64,000 nt of DNA, from contig NZ_JBMMUF010000012.1 of the NCBI RefSeq assembly GCF_049257235.1, forward strand, positions 1 to 64,000, given 5' to 3'. The notes under the pieces were generated by a model. That model saw nothing but the letters and a program-made list of their open reading frames with translations. It did no database searches and was not told the origin of the DNA. Below, piece by piece: positions 54,960 to 64,000 of this stretch. A program made the translations under genes and the position numbers. This DNA comes from Pseudoalteromonas sp049257235. GTDB taxonomy: Bacteria; Pseudomonadota; Gammaproteobacteria; Enterobacterales; Alteromonadaceae. The first letter of the stretch is position 1; each line of letters begins with the position of its first letter.

Positions 54960-55508
54960 ATGAAGCAAGAGTCTGTACTCGCAACAGCGCAATTTGATCC
55001 GAAAGTGAAGCAATACTGGCTACTCACATGGCTTTTTGTGTGTTGTGTTACTTTGTTTGGTATCGTTTTGCTACCCGTAGTGGGCGTTGTAGTCTGGGTG
55101 GTCAGTGGAAAAATGCTTGATGCCATGTCGGCGACGCTCAGTGAGAAAAAGCTGGTTGTTAAACGAGGTATTTTGGTTAAGGTCGAAAAATCGATCCCGC
55201 TTGATAAGATCACTGATGTGGCTCTCACTCAGGGGCCGATCATGCGTTTATTTAACTTGCAGCGCTTGAGTTTTGAGACCGCTGGGCAGTCTGGCACAGG
55301 CGCATTGGTATCGCTACTTGGGGTCATTGACGCACAGCAGTTTCGTGAACAAATTTTAACGCAAAAAGAGCGGTTGGCAGAAAAGCAGCAGAAAACTGCA
55401 TCATCAGAGCCGTCCTCTGTACCTGAGCAGGAGTTGTTGCAGCGTTTAGTCAATGCAGTGGAGCGCATTGAACAGCGTTTAGCGGAAAAAGAAAAGCGCG
55501 ATAGTTAA
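54960..55508 (+). CDS. PH domain-containing membrane protein
   Basis: 182 residues with two membrane helices (about 20-49), a bacterial PH-like (bPH2) domain (about 60-130, with LVVKRGILVKVEKSIPLDKIT) and a charged C-terminal coil (about 145-180). Function unknown; 4 bp after the DUF3224 gene. Confidence 0.82.
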   Translation: MKQESVLATAQFDPKVKQYWLLTWLFVCCVTLFGIVLLPVVGVVVWVVSGKMLDAMSATLSEKKLVVKRGILVKVEKSIPLDKITDVALTQGPIMRLFNLQRLSFETAGQSGTGALVSLLGVIDAQQFREQILTQKERLAEKQQKTASSEPSSVPEQELLQRLVNAVERIEQRLAEKEKRDS

Positions 55509-55535
55509 CCGCGCTTTTCATGCCTAACCTTGGCT

Positions 55536-55886
55536 TTACGCTTGAAAAGCGTTACACACATCGTCAGCTTTGCAGCTGATCACCGTTACGTTTTCATAAC
55601 CCACACGCGTGAGCTGCTCGGCACTTAGCGTTGCTCTGGCACTACTGGCGCAATGTAGATAAATGGGTCGAGCCGGATCTTTTTCTATTTCCATTAACTT
55701 CATTTCTAACACCCCGCGAGGAATATTAACGGCGCCTACCGCCGCTCTCGTAGCGTGCTCGGCTGGCTCGCGCACGTCTATTAGTAAGCCGTGATTTTCA
55801 TCAATCTCTGATTTTGCCTGTTGCGCGTCAATACGACGTTGCTTGGGGGCGATAGTTTTAAGTAAATCTGGAATTGGCGTGAGCAT
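55536..55886 (-). CDS. rhodanese-like sulfurtransferase
   Basis: 116 residues with one rhodanese domain and its active-site loop around Cys79 (HCASSARA); the LIDVREPAEH segment is at 35-44. It moves sulfane sulfur. It lies 1 bp downstream of the DUF2892 gene, an arrangement like the single-chain protein YgaP split in two, so a membrane-tethered pair is likely. Confidence 0.87.
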   Translation of the reverse strand: MLTPIPDLLKTIAPKQRRIDAQQAKSEIDENHGLLIDVREPAEHATRAAVGAVNIPRGVLEMKLMEIEKDPARPIYLHCASSARATLSAEQLTRVGYENVTVISCKADDVCNAFQA

Positions 55887-55887
55887 A

Positions 55888-56076
55888 TTACTCCTCCATG
55901 CCTAACTTGCGAAGAATTGAAATCATCGGGCACCAACCGCTGAATGCAGATTGGATAAGGTTTAGTGCTATAAAGGCAGTAAACCAAAGCCACATAGGGC
56001 CTCCCATGTAGGTTAACAATAGCGATAGCAATATCATGATGCCAGCAATTAGCCTCAGCGCTGCGTTAATTCTCAT
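55888..56076 (-). CDS. DUF2892 small membrane protein (YgaP-like tail)
   Basis: 62 residues, two membrane helices (about 6-24 and 26-45), then a SGWCPMISILRKLG tail. DUF2892 proteins often pair with rhodanese domains. Start at 56076 preferred; ATG 56088 is four codons earlier. Divergent from the ArsR-type regulator. Confidence 0.82.
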   Translation of the reverse strand: MRINAALRLIAGIMILLSLLLTYMGGPMWLWFTAFIALNLIQSAFSGWCPMISILRKLGMEE

Positions 56077-56133
56077 ACAAACATCCAAGGTGGTGAACGG
56101 AAGTTACTAACAAGTATATTAGTAAATTCTAAA

Positions 56134-56179
56134 TTAGCAAATATTAATATTAGACTTAGCTAATGTTAGTTTCTATACT
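56134..56179 (+). promoter_or_regulatory. promoter/operator of the ArsR-type regulator
   Basis: -10 TATACT (56174-56179) is 17 bases from a weak -35 TAGACT (56151-56156). The AT-rich palindrome AATATTAATATT (56140-56151) and the inverted ATTAGC / GCTAAT pair around it are good candidate operators for an ArsR-fold repressor, shared with the divergent DUF2892 gene. Confidence 0.45.
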
Positions 56180-56205
56180 TGCTGTCAGTATACGAGGAAG
56201 AGTTT

Positions 56206-56502
56206 ATGGATCTCATGAAAATGGCAGACAATGCCGAACAGGCGCAGGCCTTGCTCAAATTATTAGCAAATAAAAACCGCTTGATGATTTTGTGTTGTTT
56301 GCAACAAGGAGAGCTCAGTGTCAGTGAACTTAACGCGCAAGTGCCTTTGAGTCAGTCTGCGTTATCGCAGCATTTAGCGGTGCTGCGACAAGAACAAATT
56401 GTTGCCACGCGTCGAGACAAACAAACGATTTACTACAGCTTGTGTAATGACAATGCCCGCGCGATTTTAACGACTCTGTATAGTCTGTTCTGTCAGGAGT
56501 AA
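56206..56502 (+). CDS. ArsR-type regulator, YgaV/BigR-like
   Basis: 98 residues, winged-helix repressor. The recognition helix is SQSALSQHLAVLR. Cysteines at 30-31 (LMILCC) and 96 near the end match the spacing of the persulfide-sensing cysteines of YgaV/BigR/SqrR, so it likely senses sulfide or persulfide. The start at 56206 has GAGGAAG upstream. It lies 3 bp before the RND gene and divergent from the rhodanese pair: a sulfur-stress regulon. Confidence 0.85.
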   Translation: MDLMKMADNAEQAQALLKLLANKNRLMILCCLQQGELSVSELNAQVPLSQSALSQHLAVLRQEQIVATRRDKQTIYYSLCNDNARAILTTLYSLFCQE

Positions 56503-56505
56503 TGC

Positions 56506-59500
56506 ATGCAGTGGCTAGATAGAGGGGTAAAAGCAAGTTTAAGTGGTCCGGTGCCGCTGTTTATCTTCATCCTTGCTTTGGTCGTAGGTAGCCTAGCAAT
56601 GGTGAATACACCACGCGAAGAAGAGCCACAAATTGTGGTACCCATGTTCGATATTATGGTTTCTGTTCCGCATGTTGAAGCCCCTGAAGTCGAACGTCTG
56701 GTTAGTGTTGAACTAGAGAAATTGCTGGCGCAAATCAAGGGCGTTGAGCACATCTATTCGATGACGCAAAACGGACAATTAGTAAGTACTTTGCGCTTCG
56801 AAGTAGGGCACTCTCGTGAACAAGCACTAATAGATACTTACGCCAAACTCTATGCCTACCAAGACACCATGCCTGCGGTAGTGCAGCAATGGCAAATAAA
56901 ACCCATCGAGGTGGATGATGTCGCCATTGTTATGCTTGGTTTATATAGCGAGGATGAGGCGCTGTATGACGATTATCAACTCACTCGTATCGCCCAAGAG
57001 CTAGCTACCCACCTACAGCAAATTGACGACACCAGTGAAGTTAAAGTGGTCGCAGGGCGAACGCGCACAGCCAATGTCTATCTTGATAGCGCTGCGCTTA
57101 ATGCGCATAAGACTACAATTCAAGATGTACTTTATGCATTGAGTGTCTCAAACCAGCTGCGTGATGTTGGTACGGTAAAAGATGCTCACAGCCAGTGGCA
57201 CTTACGAGTGCAAGCAGGTGACGTGTTGCGTGATGCAAAGCAGCTAGGTGCATTGGTGGTGAACGTTGTAAATGGGCAAGCTGTGCGACTAGACAGTGTG
57301 GCTCGCATCGAGGAAGGGCCCAGCGAAAGTGCACATTATCAATGGCTGCAAACGTCCGACAATGACAACCACACGATGCCTATGGTGACGCTGAGCGTCG
57401 CCAAGCAATCGGGCGCTAACGCTGTGAGTGTTGCTCGAGACGTACATCAACAAATAGCGCGTTTGCAACAGCAGCTATTACCGCCTGAAGTGAAGGTTAT
57501 TACCTTGCGAGATTATGGCCAAACGGCCAATGAAAAGGTTAACAACTTAGGTGCTAGCTTGCTCTTTGCCATTGTGACCGTGGTGTTGTTTATCGGTGTG
57601 TTTTTGGGGTGGCGTCCAGCGATCGTTATCGCCCTTGCATTGCCAATCTGTTATGGCTTAACGCTCAGCTTTGACTGGATATTTGGCTACACCATCAACC
57701 GAGTCACCTTATTTGCATTGATTTTAGCCTTAGGCTTGCTTGTAGATGACCCAATCACAGGTATCGACAACATTACTCGTTATCTTGGCCGAACAGGTAC
57801 TGTACAAGAGCGTATTGTGGCGGCCATGGCGGAGATCCGTACACCACTGCTGATGTCGACCTTAACGATTATGGTGGCGTTCTTCCCGCTGGCGTTTATC
57901 ACCGGCATGATGGGGCCTTATATGGCGCCAATGGCGTTCAATGTGCCAATCAGCGTTGCGCTCTCAACTATCGTCGCATTTTTCGTCACTCCTTGGCTGG
58001 CGATGAAACTACTCAAGCCACACGCTCATACTGCTGAGCAAACGGCTATTAAAGCGAATCTCTACACGCGGGTTTTGCAGCGTTTCTTAGATAGTAAAAG
58101 CAAAGCTAAGTTGGCGCTTTACGGGGTGTTAGCATTATTTACTCTCAGTGCCAGCTTACCTGTGCTGCGCTATGTGCCACTCAAGCTCTTGCCTTATGAC
58201 AACAAGAGCGAAGTGCAAGTGCTGGTAGATATGCCAGAAGGTGCGTCCCTTGAAGAAACCGCATCCATGGTTGCTAAAGTGCAAGCAACCGTATGGCAAC
58301 TAAACGAGGTCACGAGTATTGCCGCCTATGTAGGGCAGCCATCGAGCATGGACTTTAATGGCATGGTGCGAGGCTATTACCGTCGATTTGGTGCGCATAT
58401 GGGCGAGTTGCGTATTTTGCTCAGTGACAAATCACACCGCCAGCATCAATCCCATGCTGTGGTACTGCGTATGCGTGAACAACTTAATGATCTTGCCACT
58501 AATGGTATCAATATCAAAGTGATAGAAGTGCCTCCTGGGCCACCTGTGCTGAGCACCTTGGTTGCTGAGGTGTATGCACAGCCTTTTGTCACTCATGAGC
58601 AACACCGGCTAGGTGCACAACTCTTAGCACACAGATTACGTCAGGAGCCTCATGTGGTCGAGGTCGACACCTCGCTTGAGCGCCCACAGCAGCAGTTGCG
58701 CTTTGTGACCGATAAAACTAAAGCGGCGTTATCAGGTTTATCTACTGCGGATGTTGCCAATGCAATCGAGGTGGCGGTCAGTGGCAAGCAAGTGGGAGCG
58801 CTTTATGTTGAAGATGAGGCCAAGGTTCTGCCCATTCATGTTGCCCTGCCGTATGAGCAGCGCAACGAGGCACAGATCCTCGCATTACAAATCAAAGGGC
58901 AGCGCCAACTTACGCAAAGTAGCAATGAACTTGGGCTTAGCAGTGCTCCCGTGCCCTTAGTGCCGTTGTCGGAAATAGGTGAGTTTGTTAATACTGTGCG
59001 AGAACAGACTATTATCCGCAAAGATCTCAAGCGGGTGATTTATGTGATGGCAGAGCTTAATGGTCGCACACCAGCGGAAGTGATTGCTGATGTGAGCGCT
59101 GACTATGGTAGCCATGAAGTTGAAACGAGTCAGTGGCAATCGCGCACCTTTCTAAACTCGGGTGGCACCGCTCAGTGGCAATTGCCAGATGGCGTGAATG
59201 CCACGTTTAGTGGTGAAGGTGAGTGGCGCATCACCATTGATGTATTTCGTGATATGGGAATTGCATTTGCCTTTGCTTTAACAGCGATACTGGTCTTACT
59301 GCGCATACAAACCCAATCTATGAGCTTGTCACTGATAATTATGTCGGCGATTCCACTGACTGTCATTGGTATTATGCCTGGGTTTTGGTTACTGAATCAG
59401 TTTGGTGAACGCCAAGTTGCAGGGGCCCCTGAGCCTGTTTTATTTACCGCTACCGCGATGATAGGAATGATAGCACTGGCAGGGATCGTGGTACGAAACT

Positions 59501-59778
59501 CCTTAATTTTGGTTGAATTTATCAATCAAGCGCGCGCTCAAGGTATGGCCATCAAGGAAGCCTTGGTAACTGCAGGTCGCGTGCGCATGCGTCCGGTATT
59601 GCTGACTGCGGGTACAACCTTGCTTGGGAATATCGTGATCGTATTTGACCCTGTATTCAGCGGTCTGGCGGTAGCTATCATCTTCGGCATTATCGCTTCA
59701 ACGTTATTTACATTATTGGTAGTGCCTTTGGTGTATTACCTGGTTTTTGCAAAAGAGGAGTTGGCCCATGAAGGCTAA
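56506..59778 (+). CDS. RND family efflux pump inner membrane subunit
   Basis: 1090 residues, the AcrB-type fold: membrane helix near 16-33, two large periplasmic loops, and helices at about 345-555 and 905-1085. The TM4 proton-relay motif reads LALGLLVDDPITGIDN, with the paired aspartates. It pumps unknown compounds out of the cell in exchange for protons. It comes before its fusion protein gene (opposite of the usual order) and no outer membrane channel gene is near, so a shared TolC-like channel is implied. Confidence 0.92.
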   Translation: MQWLDRGVKASLSGPVPLFIFILALVVGSLAMVNTPREEEPQIVVPMFDIMVSVPHVEAPEVERLVSVELEKLLAQIKGVEHIYSMTQNGQLVSTLRFEVGHSREQALIDTYAKLYAYQDTMPAVVQQWQIKPIEVDDVAIVMLGLYSEDEALYDDYQLTRIAQELATHLQQIDDTSEVKVVAGRTRTANVYLDSAALNAHKTTIQDVLYALSVSNQLRDVGTVKDAHSQWHLRVQAGDVLRDAKQLGALVVNVVNGQAVRLDSVARIEEGPSESAHYQWLQTSDNDNHTMPMVTLSVAKQSGANAVSVARDVHQQIARLQQQLLPPEVKVITLRDYGQTANEKVNNLGASLLFAIVTVVLFIGVFLGWRPAIVIALALPICYGLTLSFDWIFGYTINRVTLFALILALGLLVDDPITGIDNITRYLGRTGTVQERIVAAMAEIRTPLLMSTLTIMVAFFPLAFITGMMGPYMAPMAFNVPISVALSTIVAFFVTPWLAMKLLKPHAHTAEQTAIKANLYTRVLQRFLDSKSKAKLALYGVLALFTLSASLPVLRYVPLKLLPYDNKSEVQVLVDMPEGASLEETASMVAKVQATVWQLNEVTSIAAYVGQPSSMDFNGMVRGYYRRFGAHMGELRILLSDKSHRQHQSHAVVLRMREQLNDLATNGINIKVIEVPPGPPVLSTLVAEVYAQPFVTHEQHRLGAQLLAHRLRQEPHVVEVDTSLERPQQQLRFVTDKTKAALSGLSTADVANAIEVAVSGKQVGALYVEDEAKVLPIHVALPYEQRNEAQILALQIKGQRQLTQSSNELGLSSAPVPLVPLSEIGEFVNTVREQTIIRKDLKRVIYVMAELNGRTPAEVIADVSADYGSHEVETSQWQSRTFLNSGGTAQWQLPDGVNATFSGEGEWRITIDVFRDMGIAFAFALTAILVLLRIQTQSMSLSLIIMSAIPLTVIGIMPGFWLLNQFGERQVAGAPEPVLFTATAMIGMIALAGIVVRNSLILVEFINQARAQGMAIKEALVTAGRVRMRPVLLTAGTTLLGNIVIVFDPVFSGLAVAIIFGIIASTLFTLLVVPLVYYLVFAKEELAHEG

Positions 59779-60832
59779 GATAACCTTAATACTCGTGGTC
59801 TGCTTTTTAGCTGTTGCTATTGTTTTGTTCTCAGGAGTATTTAATCAGCACATTACACCGGGTAATAAGGAGCAAACGAGCCAATATACGGGGTTAACTC
59901 ATACCATAGAGTATCAGCAAATTGACGAATTTGAGATGGTGCCTGGGCGCGTTATTGCGCAGCAAAATACCACCATTGCCGCGCGTGTTTTGGCGCAAAT
60001 AGAGCAGTTGCCTGTGCGCTCTGGCGATGAGGTGAAACAAGGACAAGTACTGGTGCGTTTAGACCAGCAAGAGCTTAATGCTCAGTGGCAGCAAGCGAAA
60101 TCGCAAGTGCGTGCGCTTGAGGCATCCTTCGTACAAGCACAAAAGCAGTTACAACGAGCGCAAGAGTTATTTTCACAAGGGTTGGTATCACAAAGTGATG
60201 TTGATAATGCAGTGGCGAATCATGACTCGCTGTCGGCAAGCCTGATGCAGGCGCAGCAGCGCCAACAACAAGCTAGTGTGGCGCTAGGGTATGCGACCAT
60301 TACAGCGCCTATCTCTGGTCGAGTAGTAGAGCGTTTTGCTAAAGCGGGTGACACGGTTTCTCCAGGGCAGCCACTACTGGCCATCTATAACCCGCAGCAG
60401 TTGCAATTGGAGTTCGCGGTACGTGAGCAACAAGCCGTGAACCTAAAGCTGGGCGATGTCCATCGCGTAACAATCCCCTCATTGGGTTTGGCTGAGTCTA
60501 CAGAATTAGTTGAGGTTGTTCCTGCAGCGGATAGCGCCTCGCGCTCTTTGGTTATGCGTTTTGCACCGCCTACGAATAGCCAATTATTACCGGGTCTATT
60601 CTGCGAGTTGGCACTGCCTTTAGTGCCTCGCAAGGCTATCCTGATCCCACAAAGCTGGGTATACAGTGTGGGGCAACTGGATATGGTGTTGGTGCTGGAA
60701 AATGCGCAAATCACACGCCGTTATGTGCGCCTTGGCAATGCTCAAGGTGATCATGTGGAGGTGATCAGTGGTTTGCATCCAGGGGATGAAATCGCCCTAG
60801 ATGCGCAGCTTGATTGGAATGAGCTGCTATAA
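59768..60832 (+). CDS. RND efflux membrane fusion protein
   Basis: 354 residues with an N-terminal membrane anchor (about 4-24), a lipoyl-type beta domain (QQNTTIAARVLAQIEQL near 60), a coiled hairpin (about 105-165), and a barrel domain. It bridges the pump and an outer membrane channel. Its start (ATG 59768) overlaps the pump gene's end by 11 bp. The stop overlaps the converging nitroreductase gene by 6 bp. Confidence 0.9.
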   Translation: MKAKITLILVVCFLAVAIVLFSGVFNQHITPGNKEQTSQYTGLTHTIEYQQIDEFEMVPGRVIAQQNTTIAARVLAQIEQLPVRSGDEVKQGQVLVRLDQQELNAQWQQAKSQVRALEASFVQAQKQLQRAQELFSQGLVSQSDVDNAVANHDSLSASLMQAQQRQQQASVALGYATITAPISGRVVERFAKAGDTVSPGQPLLAIYNPQQLQLEFAVREQQAVNLKLGDVHRVTIPSLGLAESTELVEVVPAADSASRSLVMRFAPPTNSQLLPGLFCELALPLVPRKAILIPQSWVYSVGQLDMVLVLENAQITRRYVRLGNAQGDHVEVISGLHPGDEIALDAQLDWNELL

Positions 60833-61504
60833 AAACGTGGCTATTTCATCGAGTGATTTCTTTTGCAGTGCGTGCGCGGGAACGGTGGCATCCTCTGCTG
60901 GGTACCCAGCGATGATCAACATATAAGGGCGTTCATTGTCTTTATCCCTGTTACAAATTTCAGTGAGAAAACTCATTGGTTTTGGGGTGTGCGTCAAGGT
61001 AGCTAGGCCAGCGCGATGCAGGGCTTGAATCAAAAAGCCCGTTGCTAACCCAACAGACTCATGAACATAGTAGTTGGTGTTTTTATCTTCGCTGTGCAGG
61101 CCCCCTTTTTTTTGACTAAACACCGCAATCAGCCAAGGTGCATGCTCTAAATAGGGCTTTTGCGCATCTGTTCCCAGAGGTTTAAGAGCGTCAAGCCACT
61201 CTTGCCCAGCACGGCCTTCGTAAAACGAGCGCTCTAACTGCTCGGCTTGTTCGCGAATTTGTTTTTTTACATCCGCAGAATGAATTGCAACGAAGTGCCA
61301 TGGTTGATGGTTGGCGCCACTGGGCGCTGTTCCTGCTGCTTTAATGCACGTTTTGATCAGTTCTGCTGATACATCTCTGTCGCTAAACTTACGAATACTA
61401 TGGCGACGTTTGGCGGTGGCTAAAAATTCGTCAGCGCGCGCTTGCATTTCACTTTCTGGATATTCAATAAAGTCGTTTAGAGGCTGATGATCATGAGGCT
61501 GCAT
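60827..61504 (-). CDS. nitroreductase family flavoprotein
   Basis: 225 residues; FMN-binding site RRHSIRKFSDRDV near 33 and TAPSGANHQPWHFV near 61 place it in the nitroreductase family, closest in look to the iodotyrosine deiodinase-like branch. Reduces nitro or halogenated compounds with NAD(P)H; substrate unknown. Start at 61504 has AGGAGCCCC upstream; ATG-like extension to 61525 is weaker. Confidence 0.87.
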   Translation of the reverse strand: MQPHDHQPLNDFIEYPESEMQARADEFLATAKRRHSIRKFSDRDVSAELIKTCIKAAGTAPSGANHQPWHFVAIHSADVKKQIREQAEQLERSFYEGRAGQEWLDALKPLGTDAQKPYLEHAPWLIAVFSQKKGGLHSEDKNTNYYVHESVGLATGFLIQALHRAGLATLTHTPKPMSFLTEICNRDKDNERPYMLIIAGYPAEDATVPAHALQKKSLDEIATFL

Positions 61505-61671
61505 AGGGGCTCCTGTAAGTGTCACTATGTTTCTTATACTGACTTATGAGCCATGTCACAAGGAGAGTTGTTATAAATTCTTACATTATTTACATAAAGG
61601 TAACCTTTGTACCTTAGTAGCCCTGTGTTATAAACCAACATAGATTTTTATGCTCTTTTAAGGACAAACTC

Positions 61672-62556
61672 ATGCTGACAATTCAAGGCCTTAGCAAAAC
61701 TTATAACAATGGTGTACAGGCGCTTAAAGGCGTGAACTTAGAAATACCCAAAGGAATGTTTGGTTTATTGGGCCCAAATGGCGCAGGTAAATCATCACTG
61801 ATGCGTACTATCGCAACACTGCAAAGTGCAGACAGCGGAAGTATTAATTTTGATGGTATAGATGTGCTTACACAGCCTCAAGAAATTCGTCGCCGTTTAG
61901 GTTATCTACCACAAGATTTCGGTGTCTATCCGCGTATCAGCGCATACGACTTGCTTGACCACATGGCCGTTCTTAAAGGCTTAGACAATGCTAAAGAGCG
62001 TAAAGAAGTGGTTGATGGCTTGCTCGCCCACACCAACTTGTATCAACACAAATTAAAGTCTGTCAGCGGTTTTTCTGGGGGGATGCGCCAACGTTTTGGT
62101 ATTGCTCAAGCCTTGCTCGGTGATCCTGACTTGTTGATTGTTGATGAACCAACAGCGGGCCTAGACCCAGAAGAGCGTAACCGTTTTCATAATCTATTAG
62201 TCAGTTTGGGTGAGCAAAAAGTAGTGATCCTATCTACTCATATCGTTGATGATGTTAGTGAGTTATGTCCAAAAATGGCAGTGTTGGCGGGAGGGGAAAT
62301 CTTACTCGAAGGCAACCCTATCGATTTAACGCAACAGCTCAATGGCCGTATATGGCGCAGAGAAGTCACCACGCAACAAGAGGTGCAAGAGTTAGAGCAG
62401 GAGTTGCCAGTGATCTCCAAGCGCTTATTTGCAGGGAATACTATTTTGCATGTATTTGCAGATGACGCGCCTGAAGGCTTCGAAACTGTGGCAAGTAACT
62501 TGGAAGATGTCTACTTTTCGACGTTGCATCAGCAGCGCCAAGCAGTTTCAGCCTAA
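61672..62556 (+). CDS. ABC transporter ATP-binding protein
   Basis: 294 residues: Walker A GPNGAGKSS (34-42), signature FSGGMRQR, Walker B LLIVDEPTAGLDP, and H-loop STH. It works with the permease 9 bp downstream. Its C-terminal extension (about 225-290) may be regulatory. The transported substrate is unknown; such pairs with M1-peptidase-fused permeases are common in Alteromonadales and Bacteroidetes. Confidence 0.9.
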   Translation: MLTIQGLSKTYNNGVQALKGVNLEIPKGMFGLLGPNGAGKSSLMRTIATLQSADSGSINFDGIDVLTQPQEIRRRLGYLPQDFGVYPRISAYDLLDHMAVLKGLDNAKERKEVVDGLLAHTNLYQHKLKSVSGFSGGMRQRFGIAQALLGDPDLLIVDEPTAGLDPEERNRFHNLLVSLGEQKVVILSTHIVDDVSELCPKMAVLAGGEILLEGNPIDLTQQLNGRIWRREVTTQQEVQELEQELPVISKRLFAGNTILHVFADDAPEGFETVASNLEDVYFSTLHQQRQAVSA

Positions 62557-62565
62557 GGAGGGGTT

Positions 62566-64000
62566 ATGCTGTTAAAAATGTTGACCTTTGAGCTGCGCTA
62601 TTTTATTCGCCAGCCATCATTTTATGTTTGTAGCCTATTGTTTTTCTTGCTTTCTTTTTTAGCGACAGTCTCAGACAACGTGCAAATAGGGGGCAGTAAC
62701 GTTAATGCTAATAGCCCATACACCATTATGATGGTGATTGCGGTTATGCTGATTTTTGGCTTGTTTGCAGTGGTGAACTTTATTGCATCATCGACAATTC
62801 GCAATGAAAGTGAGCGCATGTCCGAGCTGGTTTACTCCAAACCTATTAATGAAAAAAGTTATCACATTGGGCGTTTTTTTGGGGCATTTATAGTCACAAC
62901 CTTGGTATTTGCCTTTGTACCATTGGGCGTTTTTCTTGGCACCTGGTTTGGCTCATTGGTCGGTTGGCTCAATCCCGAGTTACTAGCGCCCAATAGCCTC
63001 TCGTTTTATGTACAACCCTTTTTACTGTTGGCAGTGCCTACCTTGTTTGTGTTATCGGTAAGTTGCCATGTTGCTGCCTTGCGCTTTCGCACGATGATGG
63101 CGGTGTATATCGCTGCTGTAATTTTATTCATCGGTTACAACATCGTGTCTATCTATTTTGAGCGACCTGAGTTTCGCTTATGGGCAGCACTGCTGGACCC
63201 ATTTGGCTTTGGCGCGTTTATGGATGCCACACGTTATTGGACTGTATCAGAGAAAGAAACGCAAACACTTGCCCTTGAAGGAAACCTTTTATACAACCGT
63301 CTTATTTGGTTAACTGCTAGCATCATCGCGTTTGCTGCGTTCGGGCTCAAAGCCGGTTTTCAAAATACAAAAGCGGACAAAAAGCCACTCACACCTTCTG
63401 CTTCTATGCTGAAGATGGCACAGCAAGCACTGGCAAATAATATTAGCGTACGAGCTAAGCGTATCAGCACTGGCAGTCAGTTCTGGTTGCGCACTCGTTT
63501 TGAAATTACCCAAGTGATTTTTAGTGCGCCGTTTATGATTTTAGCGGCGTTAACCTTATTTATGTTGATATCGCCGCTGTTGGTACCTGGGCAATGGTAT
63601 GGCACTTCTAACTGGCCGCTAACTCAAGCGATGGTGCCACTGATTAACGGTGTCATGGGCATCTTTATGGTTATTATCTTGGTGTATTACAGCGCTGAGG
63701 TAGTGTGGCGCGAGCGCAGTTCTAATTTTGGCGATATCATCGACTCCTATCCAACCCATAACCTGGTCTTTTGGGGCTCCAAGCTGGTTGCTATCAGCTT
63801 AGTCTTAATCTTGCTTTATACCGCTGGCATGATGTTCACCATCACCTACCAGCTTATAAAGGGCCAGTTTAATATTGAGTTGGGTCAGTATCTATTTCGT
63901 TTAGGATACCTCACTGTATTGCCGCTGATTATGACCACAGTGCTGGCGTTCTTTTTCCAAGTGATCAGCCCAAACAAATACGTAGGGATGCTGCTGTTTA
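62566..64000 (+). CDS. ABC-2 type permease, truncated by the window end
   Basis: Open from ATG 62566 (AAGGAGGGG upstream) to the last base without a stop, 478 residues seen. Membrane segments are visible near 22-38, 52-75, 104-128, 142-162, 172-190, 248-268, 320-340, 365-385, 405-425 and 445-465, in two ABC-2 halves. Relatives with this N-terminus (MLLKMLTFELRYFIRQPSF) often continue into a periplasmic M1-type aminopeptidase domain, which would lie beyond the window. Confidence 0.85.
   Translation, partial: MLLKMLTFELRYFIRQPSFYVCSLLFFLLSFLATVSDNVQIGGSNVNANSPYTIMMVIAVMLIFGLFAVVNFIASSTIRNESERMSELVYSKPINEKSYHIGRFFGAFIVTTLVFAFVPLGVFLGTWFGSLVGWLNPELLAPNSLSFYVQPFLLLAVPTLFVLSVSCHVAALRFRTMMAVYIAAVILFIGYNIVSIYFERPEFRLWAALLDPFGFGAFMDATRYWTVSEKETQTLALEGNLLYNRLIWLTASIIAFAAFGLKAGFQNTKADKKPLTPSASMLKMAQQALANNISVRAKRISTGSQFWLRTRFEITQVIFSAPFMILAALTLFMLISPLLVPGQWYGTSNWPLTQAMVPLINGVMGIFMVIILVYYSAEVVWRERSSNFGDIIDSYPTHNLVFWGSKLVAISLVLILLYTAGMMFTITYQLIKGQFNIELGQYLFRLGYLTVLPLIMTTVLAFFFQVISPNKYVGMLLF

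Overview
The window is chromosomal DNA of a marine gammaproteobacterium, most likely of the order Alteromonadales and probably Pseudoalteromonas or a close relative. This is inferred from gene content and order (a stand-alone second EF-G, the ubiE-ubiJ-ubiB-tatABC-tatD-hemB run, the divergent speA/speE pair, ExeM-type extracellular nuclease, fatty acid cis/trans isomerase, DUF885 lipoprotein, initiator tRNA cluster) and moderate GC; no database was searched. The first bases are the 3' end of a 5S rRNA gene, so the window begins just after an rRNA operon.

Layout. 1-5.8 kb: small membrane proteins, a lipoprotein, fumC, dps, an alpha/beta hydrolase, YaeQ and a YlqF-type GTPase. 5.84-6.09 kb: an intergenic stretch that reads, on the minus strand, as a Fur-controlled RyhB-like small RNA (promoter with a Fur box over its -10, a 10-base match to the RyhB core as I remember it, strong terminator). 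6.2-17.2 kb: housekeeping and envelope genes (two-domain VOC protein, SDR, M48 peptidase and LemA, heme-containing fatty acid isomerase, peroxiredoxin-like protein, dimeric dUTPase, yrfG/nudE/cysQ). 17.3-18.0 kb: three identical initiator tRNA genes followed by an array of exactly 100-bp repeats, each carrying the tRNA 3' end. 18.5-20.6 kb: EF-G 2. 20.65-29.3 kb: a phosphorus-scavenging block, with a four-repeat Pho box, two tandem alkaline phosphatases, a companion secreted protein, a palindrome-rich repeat region, an orphan membrane-anchored protein and a large secreted nuclease.

29.4-36.3 kb (minus strand): hemB, tatD, an unknown gene, tatCBA, ubiB, ubiJ and ubiE, a dense ubiquinone/twin-arginine-export block. 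36.4-42.1 kb: a degenerate GGDEF protein, a DUF885 lipoprotein, a potassium channel and metY. 42.1-43.7 kb: a small accessory island with an Abi/HEPN-type gene and a broken tyrosine recombinase. 43.8-46.7 kb: divergent speE and speA (polyamine synthesis). 46.8-55.5 kb: two YihG-like acyltransferases with an MscS channel, chrA, a periplasmic binding-protein-like gene, an OmpA-family lipoprotein, an ABC exporter, and DUF3224 and PH-domain proteins. 55.5-60.8 kb: a DUF2892/rhodanese pair divergent from a YgaV/BigR-like ArsR regulator, which leads an RND pump and its membrane fusion protein. 60.8-64 kb: a nitroreductase, an ABC ATPase and an ABC-2 permease that runs off the end.

Working together: the phosphatases and secreted nuclease would free phosphate from extracellular esters and DNA under PhoB control; Fur, the RyhB-like RNA and Dps point to iron homeostasis; speA and speE make agmatine and spermidine; Tat and Ubi genes serve respiration and folded-protein export. 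The most notable non-coding items are the RyhB-like RNA, the 100-bp tRNA-tail array and the 280-bp palindromic repeat region.
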